Shown here one piece after another: positions 1 to 7,960 of a stretch of DNA of 47,934 nt; position 1 is the stretch's first letter, and the number at the start of each line of letters is the position of its first letter. The stretch lies in contig NZ_JAHCMB010000191.1 in NCBI RefSeq assembly GCF_019904155.1, positions 113,803-161,736 of the forward strand, in the 5' to 3' direction. The position numbers and the translations under genes are program-made. The notes under the pieces were generated by a model that did no database searches, was not told the DNA's origin, and was given only the letters and a program-made list of their open reading frames with translations. The stretch is from Paenibacillus sinensis. Its GTDB lineage: Bacteria > Bacillota > Bacilli > Paenibacillales > Paenibacillaceae.

Positions 1-58
1 TGAGATACTCGACAATTTCCTATATATGTAGAGTAAATAGAAAGGGGAAAAGTGCGAA

Positions 59-244
59 ATGGAAATTTCCGATATTGTATCTTTGATTGCGAATGTTGGC
101 TTTCCTGTAACGTTATGTGTGATCTTAGTTCGCTATGTGCTACAAACTATGGAGGAAAAGTTAGAGCAATTGGATGTTTCAATCAAGCAGCTAATACTAG
201 TTATCCAATCTCTGAAAGATGAGGATACGATCGTAAAAAAATGA
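59..244 (+). CDS. YvrJ-like small membrane protein
   Basis: This 61-residue protein has one hydrophobic segment at about residues 5-27, containing the phrase NVGFPVTL, followed by a charged, probably coiled-coil tail. That layout and the wording match the short YvrJ family of Firmicutes, whose function is unknown. The start is an ATG preceded by AAAGGGGAAAA. The window opens with TGA, which may be the stop codon of an upstream gene of the same operon; YvrJ genes often follow DUF1659 and DUF2922 genes, but those are not visible here. The surrounding DNA is AT-rich. I am fairly confident that it is a gene and moderately confident of the family. Confidence 0.6.
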   Translation: MEISDIVSLIANVGFPVTLCVILVRYVLQTMEEKLEQLDVSIKQLILVIQSLKDEDTIVKK

Positions 245-389
245 CGATTTCCACTACGAGATCATCATTTTTTCCTATTTATATTTCAAACAGGGTTTCC
301 CACTACCGTCGGAAAAGCGTCTCAAGAGCTTACCAACGAGCGATTTATTAGTTGATGCAAGATCAATAATTGAATTTACGAAGCCAACC

Positions 390-427
390 AAAAAAGCGGC
401 CTTGTCATCAAATGATAACAAGGCCGC
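390..427 (-). terminator. Rho-independent terminator of the L,D-transpeptidase gene
   Basis: A 14-bp stem (GCGGCCTTGTTATC paired with its near-perfect complement, loop ATTT) is followed on the minus strand by six T residues. It lies about 45 bases past the stop codon of the L,D-transpeptidase gene. The 245-470 gap holds this hairpin and nothing else I can identify. Confidence 0.85.
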
Positions 428-470
428 CTTCCCGTTCCGGTTATAGGTGGGCTATATGCTTTTTATATGC

Positions 471-1373
471 TTATTGAATCGTTGCCGTTCCGCTTGCCCC
501 GTCCCATTTCACCTGCATTCCGAATAGCTGCGGAACGGCGCTTAGCGGAATCATCAGCGTGCCATCCAGATTTTTTGACGGCAGGATGGATACGGTCTGA
601 CCGTTGACGGTCCCGGTACCGGCCAGCGGCTTGAACGTCGCGACGCGGGTGCCCGTAGTAACGGTCAGTGCCCCGTCCGCGGTCGATCCCAGCTTGGAGC
701 CGAGCAGAGCCGTCGTCTCACGGAGCGGCACGTAGACCCGGGAATCCTTCATCAGAAACGGCCGGCTCAGGATAACCTTCTTGCCGTCAGCGACTATGGA
801 GCCGGCGAATATTTTCTGATCCAGACCATAGCCGTATTTCTGCGCGATCCCTTCCATATCAAGCGTGGTCGAGGTAATGACGACCGTTATATTTCTCTGG
901 ACTCTGGGAAAGAGCCAGTGGATATCGTCGTTGTGCATCCGGATGCATCCGGCGCTTACGTATTTGCCGATTGAGTTCTCGTTGTTATTCCCGTGGATGG
1001 CGTAGGTCGTTCCCCGTGTTCCGTTCACATCGAGTCCGAGCCAACGGTCTCCGAGCGGATTGGCCGGGTCTCCTCCGGCGATATGTTCCTTATAGTACGG
1101 GCGGTCCTTGATTTTGCTGACCAGCTTGAAGCTTCCCTCCGGAGTCAGGCTCTTCTCCTTCCCTGTTGCGACCGGAAACACCCGAACCAGCCGGCCGTCC
1201 TCAAAGAATGCCAGTTTATTCGTCTTCTTGTTCACGACAATCATCTGGGAACCTGCGGCCTGCGCTTCCCCCGCGAGCAGCGTGACGCACAGCAGAACGG
1301 CAGCAAGCAGAACGCTCAGCGCGCGCCCGAACAGACGAGTTCCTCGCATATTGTCTCCCATGTTAGTAATCAT
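471..1373 (-). CDS. Secreted L,D-transpeptidase (YkuD) with copper-amine-oxidase-like C-terminal domain
   Basis: A 300-residue exported protein. Residues 8-38 form a signal peptide ending in EAQAAG. A YkuD domain follows with the catalytic signature HGNNN...SAGCIRM, in which the Cys is the nucleophile that forms 3-3 peptidoglycan cross-links or attaches stem peptides. The C-terminal ~100 residues resemble the copper amine oxidase N-terminal (stalk) domain common in Paenibacillus wall proteins: PFLMKDSRVYVPLRE and DGTLMIPLS. The ATG at 1373 is chosen because GGAGGGG sits six bases upstream; the frame stays open further upstream, but that stretch contains the terminator of the neighbouring gene. 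It is probably a monocistron. Confidence 0.9.
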   Translation of the reverse strand: MITNMGDNMRGTRLFGRALSVLLAAVLLCVTLLAGEAQAAGSQMIVVNKKTNKLAFFEDGRLVRVFPVATGKEKSLTPEGSFKLVSKIKDRPYYKEHIAGGDPANPLGDRWLGLDVNGTRGTTYAIHGNNNENSIGKYVSAGCIRMHNDDIHWLFPRVQRNITVVITSTTLDMEGIAQKYGYGLDQKIFAGSIVADGKKVILSRPFLMKDSRVYVPLRETTALLGSKLGSTADGALTVTTGTRVATFKPLAGTGTVNGQTVSILPSKNLDGTLMIPLSAVPQLFGMQVKWDGASGTATIQ

Positions 1374-1456
1374 GTTCTTCCCCTCCAGCATAAGCTGCAA
1401 ATTTCTGTATATCCTCTCCTTTCTATATAACGGTTTCCGGGCGGAATTTGTTGCAT

Positions 1457-1493
1457 AAAAAAAGAAAAAAACCGGCCTTTTGGAAAAGACCGG
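1457..1493 (-). terminator. Rho-independent terminator of the methyltransferase-like gene
   Basis: The stem CCGGTCTTTT pairs with AAAAGGCCGG (one G-T pair) and is followed on the minus strand by TTTTTTTC. It lies about 40 bases after the stop of the gene at 1531-2229 and upstream of the L,D-transpeptidase start, so the two minus-strand genes are separate transcription units. Confidence 0.85.
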
Positions 1494-1530
1494 AACTTCG
1501 TAATGATCATCTATCCGTTCAGCGTTCGGC

Positions 1531-2229
1531 TTATTGCCGGACAATGCTCAGCATTTGCCCCGTTCCTTTTTGAAACTCATATGGAACTTCGATCTCATGG
1601 GCCTCAAAGCCTTTCCTCCGGATGGCAAGGATCAGCTCGTCGAGCCTTTCGTACCGTTGTCCGGCCAATCCGGTAAGCGGAAAGATGCGAAGCTCTCTCC
1701 GGGTGACCCGCAGCAGCTCGCGAAGGCAGGAAAGGTGAAATTCATAGTCAAGGCGGTCGCCGTAAATTAACAGGAAATGGCCGGACAAGGTCAGGTCGAA
1801 CTGGCCGTCTTCAAAGGGCAGCTTCGGCAGAACGGCCGGAACATAGCGTTCCGGATGAAGCTCCATGTCCTCCGTGCATTCCCTCAAGGCCCGGTGGCGA
1901 TGTTCCGCAAGTTCGTCTACCGACCGGAAATAGTCCCAGCGGAAGCCCGCGCGGGCGGATTCCATTTTCTCCAGTGTATGGACGATATCTTCCCGCCCCT
2001 TCTTCTCCAGAACCCGGGCAGGGAATTCATATGCGATATCGGAGGACACGGCATGCGCTCCGGCACGGCTCGCTCCTGCGGTAAACGCGCAGGCACCGCC
2101 CGGACAATCCAGGATATCGCGGCTGGCCAGTTCCTCTTCGGTCAGCCCGAACATGGCCAAATACTCCTCATACGTTCTTCCGATAAATACAATCCGGCTT
2201 AAATCCAGCTTGCTCTCTTCCAGACTCAT
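1531..2229 (-). CDS. SAM-dependent methyltransferase-like protein
   Basis: This 232-residue soluble protein has a degenerate class I methyltransferase layout. A motif-I-like turn (DILDCPGGACAF, about residues 40-50) is followed by a motif-II-like acidic strand end (AVSSDIAYEF). A later segment, LPFEDGQFDLTLSGHFLLIY (about 137-156), has the order seen in the motif IV region of class I enzymes. The final part, RVTRRELRIFPL, resembles the strand after motif IV. No substrate can be named. The ATG start follows AGGAAGAGACG on the minus strand. The protein has its own terminator and no operon partner. Confidence 0.65.
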   Translation of the reverse strand: MSLEESKLDLSRIVFIGRTYEEYLAMFGLTEEELASRDILDCPGGACAFTAGASRAGAHAVSSDIAYEFPARVLEKKGREDIVHTLEKMESARAGFRWDYFRSVDELAEHRHRALRECTEDMELHPERYVPAVLPKLPFEDGQFDLTLSGHFLLIYGDRLDYEFHLSCLRELLRVTRRELRIFPLTGLAGQRYERLDELILAIRRKGFEAHEIEVPYEFQKGTGQMLSIVRQ

Positions 2230-2438
2230 CTCGTCTCTTCCTTTCTCGGCTCATCTCATCTCATATTCAGCGGCCTGCGCCGCTGACCTTACTCTAGCAC
2301 AGGCGACACATGCCTGCCATAGATTTTTATTCAGTCTCCGAAGCCTTCTGAACCTCCGCATACTTCTCATGAATAGACCCTCCGGCATACAACCATACTA
2401 ACTGCGGTTCACCATAAATTCCATTAGGAGGAAATCAC

Positions 2439-2945
2439 TTGAACACAAATATTTCGAACCAGATCAACCAATGCGAGCAGCTCATTCAGCAGATGATCAG
2501 CCAGACCCAACAGGCCAGCCAAATGTATCAGCAGCTGCTTCAGCAGGAGCAGCAGAACGCCAACCAGCTGAATGAAATTGCCGAACGCGAGCACAGAGCC
2601 GTGCAGACTATCCAGTCGGCGTTGAACGGCCATCAGACCGCCATCCAGCAGCTTCAGCAGGTATCGCAAATTTGTCGCCAGCTGGAGCAATCTGCGGCAT
2701 CCTCCATCGGCACATCCTACAGCCAGCCGAATTTCGCCAATCCGGGCATCGGCTCCCATTCCTTCGGAGCCCCTTCCTTCGGCGGCTCTCCGATCGGTTC
2801 CTCTTCCATCGGTTCTTCTTCGATGGGCTCTTCCTCCTTCGGTTCTTCCTTCGGCTCCTCGCCCTTGGGACATTCGCCCGTGGGCTCGAATACGGGATCG
2901 TCCATCGGATCTATGGGCTCTATCGGCCGGGGCTACCAGCAATAA
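2439..2945 (+). CDS. Gln-rich coiled-coil protein with Gly/Ser-rich tail, unknown function
   Basis: I do not recognise this 168-residue protein. Residues 1-90 are very rich in Gln and helix formers (QQMISQTQQASQMYQQLLQQ and similar) and should form a coiled coil. Residues 95-168 are low-complexity Gly/Ser/Phe with repeated SSxG and SFG units, for example SSSIGSSSMGSSS. There is no signal peptide or membrane segment. The start is TTG at 2439, six bases after AGGAGG. Low-complexity Gly/Ser tails and Gln-rich helices occur in spore coat and structural proteins, so a spore-surface role is possible, but this is only an inference from composition. It is followed by its own terminator. Confidence 0.75.
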   Translation: MNTNISNQINQCEQLIQQMISQTQQASQMYQQLLQQEQQNANQLNEIAEREHRAVQTIQSALNGHQTAIQQLQQVSQICRQLEQSAASSIGTSYSQPNFANPGIGSHSFGAPSFGGSPIGSSSIGSSSMGSSSFGSSFGSSPLGHSPVGSNTGSSIGSMGSIGRGYQQ

Positions 2946-3021
2946 GACGTCCGCGATGGAAGGAACGGCGGGAATTCCTGCGCAGTCAGGATTCTTCCGC
3001 CGGCCTTCAGGCGCGATTACA

Positions 3022-3058
3022 GGACCGTTTCCGGCTTGCGGCGGGAACGGTCCTTTTT
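3022..3058 (+). terminator. Rho-independent terminator after the Gln-rich protein gene
   Basis: GGACCGTT pairs with AACGGTCC around an inner GC-rich loop and is followed by five T residues. It closes the transcription unit of the gene at 2439-2945. Confidence 0.8.
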
Positions 3059-3158
3059 CCGTATCCAAATGTAACGTGATTTTCATTTGCTTTAATTTTT
3101 AAGTATGCTAAAATCAAAATTACAAATGATTAGCAGCTATATTAAGGAAGGTGATTCC

Positions 3159-3485
3159 ATGTCCATTCAACAACTTCATTCCGAAGAGGAATTGAAGCAA
3201 TATATTTCGCGCTCCGGCAAAAAGCTGCTGTTCAAGCACAGCACAACCTGCCCGATCAGCGCCAAGGCGTATGAGGAATTCCAGAGCTATCTGAAAGAGA
3301 ACGAGACGGACGCAGCCGTCGTTCTGGTCATTGAAGACCGCCCCGTGTCCAACAAGATCGCCGAGGACTTCGGCATCAAGCATGAGTCGCCCCAGATTTT
3401 CCTGCTGGACGACCAGAAGGTGACCTGGAATACCTCCCACTGGAAAATTACGAAAGCGAGCATCACGGAGGCTGTTGCCCAATGA
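3159..3485 (+). CDS. ytxJ: YtxJ-type bacillithiol-system thioredoxin-like protein
   Basis: A 108-residue thioredoxin-fold protein with the family hallmark FKHSTTCPIS; the single Cys31 is the predicted redox or bacillithiolation site. YtxJ proteins are assigned to the bacillithiol redox system of Firmicutes. The ATG at 3159 is chosen because AAGGAAGGTGAT lies just upstream. An in-frame ATG further upstream (3105) has no ribosome site. The stop codon overlaps the next gene by four bases (ATGA), so it is translationally coupled to a glutaredoxin-like protein. The two probably act together on mixed disulfides in the cytoplasm. Confidence 0.88.
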   Translation: MSIQQLHSEEELKQYISRSGKKLLFKHSTTCPISAKAYEEFQSYLKENETDAAVVLVIEDRPVSNKIAEDFGIKHESPQIFLLDDQKVTWNTSHWKITKASITEAVAQ

Positions 3486-3730
3486 GCGCGCCGGTCATCG
3501 TCTATTCGACGGAAGGCTGCAGCGATTGCAGCCGGGTGAAGCAGATGCTGAAGAATGAGGGCGTTCCGTTCGAGGTTCGGGATATCCTGGCAAGCGAGAC
3601 CTATCAGCAGGAAGTGGAAAGCTTCGGCTTCATGGGCATTCCGGTTACTGTCGCGGCAGGACGCGCGGTGAAGGGCTTTAACCCGGATGAGCTCAAAGAG
3701 CTGCTCGCTGCGGCGGGATTGGAGAAATAA
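3482..3730 (+). CDS. Glutaredoxin / NrdH-like protein
   Basis: This 82-residue protein has the glutaredoxin fold: beta strand VIVYST, the redox motif C13-S-D-C16, and the cis-proline strand GIPVTV, followed by a helix ending DELKELLAAAG. Family members reduce disulfides using a low-molecular-weight thiol or thioredoxin reductase. Here the coupling to ytxJ suggests bacillithiol (bacilliredoxin-like) chemistry, although the classical bacilliredoxin motif CGC is absent. It begins inside the ytxJ stop codon and is followed by a terminator. Confidence 0.87.
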   Translation: MSAPVIVYSTEGCSDCSRVKQMLKNEGVPFEVRDILASETYQQEVESFGFMGIPVTVAAGRAVKGFNPDELKELLAAAGLEK

Positions 3731-3743
3731 GCAGCATAATGAA

Positions 3744-3779
3744 GGTCCGGGTCTCAACATTGAGATTCCGGCCTTTTTT
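3744..3779 (+). terminator. Rho-independent terminator of the ytxJ-glutaredoxin operon
   Basis: A long imperfect stem (GGTCCGG-GTCTCAA with TTGAGAT-TCCGGCC, loop CA) is followed by TTTTTT, 13 bases after the glutaredoxin stop. Confidence 0.8.
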
Positions 3780-3918
3780 GATTGGTCATGGACGAATCCG
3801 CCAAGAAATTCAATTGCTGCGTTATCCGTCGTTTACGCCATTTCCGGGTTGGTGATACACTGGATGCGGGCAAGCTAAAAGTTGCCTAACAGAACGGACG
3901 AATTCCGGAGGAATCCTT

Positions 3919-4929
3919 ATGAATCCCACGATAAAAGATGTTGCGAAAAGAGCAAACGTCTCCATCGCTACCGTCTCCCGTGTACTTAACAATCTGGGGG
4001 GTTACTCGGATAAAACCAGGGAGAAGGTAATGCAGGTCATCCATGAGACCGGATACCGGCCCAACGCAGTCGCCCGAGGGCTGATCAACAAACGGACAAG
4101 AACGATCGGGGTGCTGTTTCCCCGGGTGTCCAGCTCCTTTTCCTCGGGAATTCTGCAGGGAATTGAGGAATATGCCCATATTCACGATTACAGCATTATG
4201 ATCTGCAACACCGGAGGTGACGGCAATCGTACGCTAAAAGTTCTGGAACTCCTGCAGGAAAAGCAGGTGGATGGCGTTATTTTTTGCAGCAGCGCACTGA
4301 AAACGGAATATGTTGAGATCATGGCAGGCATGAGGGTTCCCATTGTCCTGGTGTCATCCGAAAGCTCCTATGCGAATATTCCTTTTGTAAGAATCGACAA
4401 TTATACGGCGGCCTTCGAGGCTGTGGAATATCTGATCGGCAAAGGACACCGGAATATCGCTATGATCGGCGGGCGACAAGAGGACCAACTGGCGGGCGTG
4501 CCCCGGCTGGAGGGGTATTTGGGTGCGCTTCGCAAGCATCATATTCCGGTTGACGAGCGCCGCATCATCTACGGCGATTTCAGATACGAGAGCGGATATA
4601 AAGGCTTTGAAGCGCTTCTGGAGTCGGCCCGGGATATAACCGCCATCTTTGCGGCCAGCGACGAAATGGCACTTGGAGCTCTGTCCGCTGCCTACAAGCA
4701 CGGAATCCGGGTCCCGGACGATATTTCAGTTATCGGATTCGATGGACTGGAGCTATCCCGGATGGCGGTGCCTCCGCTGACTACGGTGCAACAGCCATTA
4801 GTCGAGATGGGCAGCCTCGCTTTCGAACTGATTCTTGAGATGATCGAGAGCGGTGAAATCCCTGAGCAGGCGAACATTGTCCACCACTCGATTATCGAAC
4901 GGGATTCAGTTAGAGCTGTAGTGGATTGA
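3919..4929 (+). CDS. LacI-family transcriptional regulator
   Basis: A 336-residue repressor. An N-terminal LacI helix-turn-helix (TIKDVAKRANVSIATVSRVL, residues 4-23) and hinge helix (PNAVARGL) are followed by a periplasmic-binding-protein-like effector domain beginning RTIGVLFP. Typical phrases are DGVIFCSS, GHRNIAMIGG, AIFAASDEMALGAL and DISVIGFDG. The ATG start follows GGAGGAATCCTT. There is no sugar gene directly alongside: a glycerophosphodiesterase follows ~100 bases later on the same strand, so its effector and targets are not evident from context. Confidence 0.93.
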   Translation: MNPTIKDVAKRANVSIATVSRVLNNLGGYSDKTREKVMQVIHETGYRPNAVARGLINKRTRTIGVLFPRVSSSFSSGILQGIEEYAHIHDYSIMICNTGGDGNRTLKVLELLQEKQVDGVIFCSSALKTEYVEIMAGMRVPIVLVSSESSYANIPFVRIDNYTAAFEAVEYLIGKGHRNIAMIGGRQEDQLAGVPRLEGYLGALRKHHIPVDERRIIYGDFRYESGYKGFEALLESARDITAIFAASDEMALGALSAAYKHGIRVPDDISVIGFDGLELSRMAVPPLTTVQQPLVEMGSLAFELILEMIESGEIPEQANIVHHSIIERDSVRAVVD

Positions 4930-5037
4930 GCGGTTAAAAAGAGGCTCTGCCCCATTTTTTACGTTCGGCTTATCCCCCGAAATCAATCACCCTTTATAGT
5001 GGGGGAAGTCCAATTCAAGAATACGGAGGAAATGACA

Positions 5038-5778
5038 GTGACCAAAGTGATCAACTTCGCGCACCGGGGCGCGTCGGCGGCATGTCCGGAGAATACGATG
5101 GCGGCTTTCCGGCGGAGCCTTGAACTCGGCGCGACGGGTATCGAGACCGATGTCCAGCTGACGAAGGACGGGCATATGGTGCTGATTCATGATGAGTCGG
5201 TCGACCGGACGACAAACGGCAAGGGTTATATCAAGGACAAGACGCTTAAGGAAGTGCGGGCGCTCGACGCAGGCGCCTGGTTTCAGGACGGAGCCTTCGC
5301 CGGCGAGAAAATCCCGCTTCTGGAGGAGCTGCTGGAGCTGCTGGCGAACCGGGATACACTGCTCAATATCGAGCTGAAGAACGGAATTTTCCACTATCCC
5401 GGAATGGAACAGAAGGTCATTGCCGCCATCCGCCAATACGATATGAGCGACCGGGTGATCATCTCCAGCTTCAATCATTATTCGCTGGTCCATTTCAAGG
5501 AGCTGGCTCCGGACATCGAGACCGGCATTCTGTATATGGAAGGCCTCTATCGTCCATGGGATTATGCGCTGACACTGGGCGCCCAGGCGCTTCATTCCTA
5601 CCATCCGGCCGTGCTGCCGGAGTTCGTATCCGAAGCCGCTGCAGCCGGCATCGTCTACCATCCGTGGACGGTGAATGATCCGAAGCGCATGCAAGAGCTG
5701 ATCGAAGCCGGGGTGGACGGCATTATTACGGATGTGCCGGATGTGCTGGCCGGCATACTCGCCCGCAAAGGGCATTGA
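5038..5778 (+). CDS. Glycerophosphodiester phosphodiesterase
   Basis: This cytoplasmic TIM-barrel enzyme of about 246 residues hydrolyses glycerophosphodiesters to glycerol-3-phosphate and an alcohol. It has the family signatures AHRGAS..CPENT (His9, Arg10, Glu18), IETDVQLTKDG (metal-binding Glu and Asp) and LIHDESVDRTTNG (second catalytic His), and the barrel closes with YHPWTVND and GVDGIITDVPD. There is no signal peptide. The start is uncertain: GTG at 5038 is eight bases from GGAGG, while the ATG at 5032 is only two bases from it; both are in frame. It has no terminator of its own and shares the hairpin at 5799-5833. Confidence 0.93.
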   Translation: MTKVINFAHRGASAACPENTMAAFRRSLELGATGIETDVQLTKDGHMVLIHDESVDRTTNGKGYIKDKTLKEVRALDAGAWFQDGAFAGEKIPLLEELLELLANRDTLLNIELKNGIFHYPGMEQKVIAAIRQYDMSDRVIISSFNHYSLVHFKELAPDIETGILYMEGLYRPWDYALTLGAQALHSYHPAVLPEFVSEAAAAGIVYHPWTVNDPKRMQELIEAGVDGIITDVPDVLAGILARKGH

Positions 5779-5798
5779 ACTCTTGTCTGTCTGCATGG

Positions 5799-5833
5799 CA
5801 AAAAAGGTCCGGTCTTGATGAAGACCGGACCTT
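5799..5833 (-). terminator. Strong hairpin terminator between the glycerophosphodiesterase and the TipAS pseudogene
   Basis: A perfect 13-bp stem (AAGGTCCGGTCTT, loop GATG) is followed by TTTTTT when read on the minus strand, so it primarily terminates the broken MerR/TipAS gene. It may also slow plus-strand transcription leaving the glycerophosphodiesterase gene. Confidence 0.85.
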
Positions 5834-5881
5834 GTGCCGTATGCCGACGGCCACCCTCTTGTGCCGTGAGTCGGCGCCCTT

Positions 5882-6314
5882 CTATGAAGCGGCGAAGGCT
5901 TCTGCGGCGGCGGCCATATAATAGGCCAGTCCGACCTGCTGGCCCTCAAGCATCCGCAGATGGAAATCGTCACCGAGGAAGAAGCGGCACTGGGCCGCGA
6001 ACTCGGCGGCCGTTACGGCATGGCCGCTATGAGCCAGAAAGGCCAGATGCCGCTTAAGTCCCTCCTTGACCGCTGCATCATCATGCCGCATGCCTTCCCG
6101 AAGCGCCCGGGCCATCCCTTCCATAAAGGCGGCGGCCCCGGCAGCCGCTTCGTTCATCTCACCGGGATCAAGAGCCGATAAATCCGGCTCGTAGCCGTAA
6201 GTGTCCTTCAAATGCGCGTTCTGTTCCTTCAGCGCATCCTCCCACTCTTCTCTGGTGTTAAAGCCTTGAAACCGTTACCCCGGACAAGGACGAAACTTCC
6301 TTAACCGTGTACAT
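5882..6314 (-). pseudogene. MerR-family regulator with TipAS domain, internal deletion
   Basis: From an ATG at 6314 with a GGTGAGG ribosome site, the minus strand encodes MYTVKEVSSLSGVTV, the start of a MerR winged-helix, and then hits a stop within 4 codons. In another frame immediately downstream the sequence resumes as FQGFNTREEWEDAL... and runs on to 5882 as a good TipAS antibiotic-recognition domain (DLSALDPGEMNEAAAGA, FFLGDDFHLRMLEGQQVGLAYY). The rest of the HTH, the dimerisation coiled coil and the linker, about 100 residues in family members, are missing. The gene is therefore an internal-deletion pseudogene. Its MerR-type promoter and its terminator are both intact, so the loss may be recent. 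The 109-codon remnant from the ATG at 6211 could still be translated. Confidence 0.8.
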
Positions 6315-6341
6315 AATGATCCTCACCCTTTCTCCTTCCCA

Positions 6342-6372
6342 AGCGTAAAGGCTCCTCCAAGGGGAGAGTCAA
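6342..6372 (-). promoter_or_regulatory. MerR-type autoregulated promoter (19-bp spacer)
   Basis: On the minus strand, TTGACT (-35) is separated from TACGCT (-10) by exactly 19 bp. The spacer contains the inverted repeat CTCC-CCTTG-GAGGAG. The long spacer with an internal dyad is the hallmark of promoters activated by MerR-family regulators. It lies 28 bases upstream of the start of the broken MerR/TipAS gene and would have been its own target. Confidence 0.75.
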
Positions 6373-6503
6373 TAAAGACTTTTCTCTCTTCTGCCGATGA
6401 TAAATAAGGGGGTCTGAAGACCCAGTCTTGTCCCCCACATACATAACCCGGCCTGTCCCTGATGACTTTGACAGCCGCAGCCAAAAAGGAGAACCGACTG
6501 TAC

Positions 6504-7680
6504 ATGATTGTTTCTTTAGCCCGCAACAGCAAACCGACATTCCTAGCCTCTCTCGCCCTGATCCTCGCCCTGTGCCTGGCACCACCCGCCATGCCGGCCC
6601 ATGCCGCGGCTCCGGCGAAGAACGCCGTCCTTCAGTCCAAGACCGGCAGCGCCTATCTGCCGCTCCGCTTTCTGAACGGCTATGCCGGCGGCTCTGCCGT
6701 TTTTGACGAAGCCAGCAAGCAGATTACGCTTACGAAAGACGGTGTAACAATTAGCCTGACACTGGGCGTCAAGGAGGCAAGTCTTGGCGGAGTCAAGACC
6801 AAGCTCTCGCAGGCGCCTTACCGTGAGGGCGGGACGGTCTACGTACCTCTGGGTATCGTCATCCAGGCATTCAGCCTGAAGGCGGAATGGGACAGCACAG
6901 CCGGAGCCGTAACCCTGACCGACGCCCAGGGCATAGCCTCCAGGCTGCCGGTGCAATCCGGAAGCCTGCCTTCCGCCGGAACGCAGGCGGTAGTCACTGC
7001 CCGCAAGTCCGTGAAGGCGGCGGGGAGGTCCTTTCAACATTCAGACGGTCACAGTGCCGCTGCTTCATCCCTCCGTCTCGCTGAGCGTCGTTCTCGCCGG
7101 AGGCAATGTGGGCCGGACGGAAGAGCTGCGGAGCATCGCGAAGCGCAGCAGCGCGGCAGCCGCTATTAACGGCACCTTCTTCGATGCCTATACGTCCAGC
7201 AGCTATAAAGCCCCTTACGGCTATATCGCTTCGGGCGGCAAGCTGCTGAAGAACAGTCCCGCTGACCGCCGGGCGGTGTTCGCCTACGACCCCAACGGGC
7301 TGGCCGAGCTTGTTCCCGGACAGGACTTCCTGGCCCGGTTCCAGGCGGGCGAATTCGATGGCGGCCTGCAAGCCGGTCCGCGCCTGCTCGTGGATGGCAA
7401 GGTCTCGTTGAATGTAACCGCGGAAGGCTTCCGCGATCCCAAGATTCTGACCGGCGGCGGTGCGCGGAGCGCGCTTGGCCTGACGAAGGACCATAAGCTG
7501 CTGCTCGTGACCGTTCCGGGCGCGACGATCCCGCAGCTGGCCGAGATTATGAAGCAGGCCGGCGCTTACCAGGCCATGAATCTCGACGGCGGAGCGTCGA
7601 GCGGGCTGTATGCGGGCGGACAGTATTTGACTACGCCCGGCCGCTTGATCAGCAATGCGCTTGTCGTCAGCACTCGCTAA
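6504..7680 (+). pseudogene. Secreted phosphodiester glycosidase (NAGPA-like) with copper-amine-oxidase-like domain, frameshifted
   Basis: The first part (from ATG 6504) encodes a signal peptide ending PAHAAA and a copper amine oxidase N-terminal-like domain (VYVPLGIVIQAF). Near 7032-7034 the frame changes. Removing one T from the run in TCCTTTCAAC joins the first half, ending AAGRSF, to NIQTVTVPLLHP and onward through a complete phosphodiester glycosidase domain: VVAINGTFFDAY-like AAINGTFFDAY, GGGARSALGLT, YQAMNLDGGASSGLY. The family uncovers N-acetylglucosamine-phosphodiesters, and in bacteria probably acts on wall glycopolymers. Either the gene is inactivated by a +1 frameshift or the assembly has a one-base error. 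The second half alone (7054-7680) lacks a signal peptide. Confidence 0.8.
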
Positions 7681-7775
7681 TGAATTCCCCATTTTGCATA
7701 ATTCGAATAGAAACGCTTGAAGATGCAATATACAGACTTTTAGAAATCTTTTCAAGGATTTCACGCTGAACCAAC

Positions 7776-7816
7776 GAGCGCATACCCTGCCGTCCGCAGA
7801 GGTACGCGCTCTTTTT
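7776..7816 (+). terminator. Rho-independent terminator after the phosphodiester glycosidase gene
   Basis: GAGCGC-TACC pairs with GGTA-GCGCTC (one mismatch) and is followed by TTTTT. It lies about 95 bases after the stop codon and separates the gene from the germination operon. Confidence 0.8.
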
Positions 7817-7870
7817 GTCGCTGGCTCCTCTGTCTCACCGTCCCCTGCTGCTCCCGAAACTGCGGTTTGG

Positions 7871-7899
7871 TGAATACCTCCCGCTAAGACAGAATAAGG
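7871..7899 (+). promoter_or_regulatory. Possible forespore (sigma-G-like) promoter of the germination operon
   Basis: TGAATA, a perfect sigma-G -35 element, lies about 60 bases upstream of the ribosome site of the first germination gene. The matching -10 around 7893 (AATAAGG) is only a weak fit to CATACTA, with a 16-bp spacer. Germinant receptor operons are normally transcribed by sigma-G in the forespore, so location supports the call while the -10 does not. Confidence 0.3.
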
Positions 7900-7960
7900 A
7901 ATCGCCTGCCGGGAATAATACAGCATCATAGCCGAAAGCTGTCTCTTGGAGGGAGTAGCC

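Noticed and set aside
6301..6592. Two overlapping minus-strand frames upstream of the TipAS remnant
   Set aside because: They contain the MerR-type promoter and cross the start region of the opposing glycosidase gene, and they have no ribosome sites.
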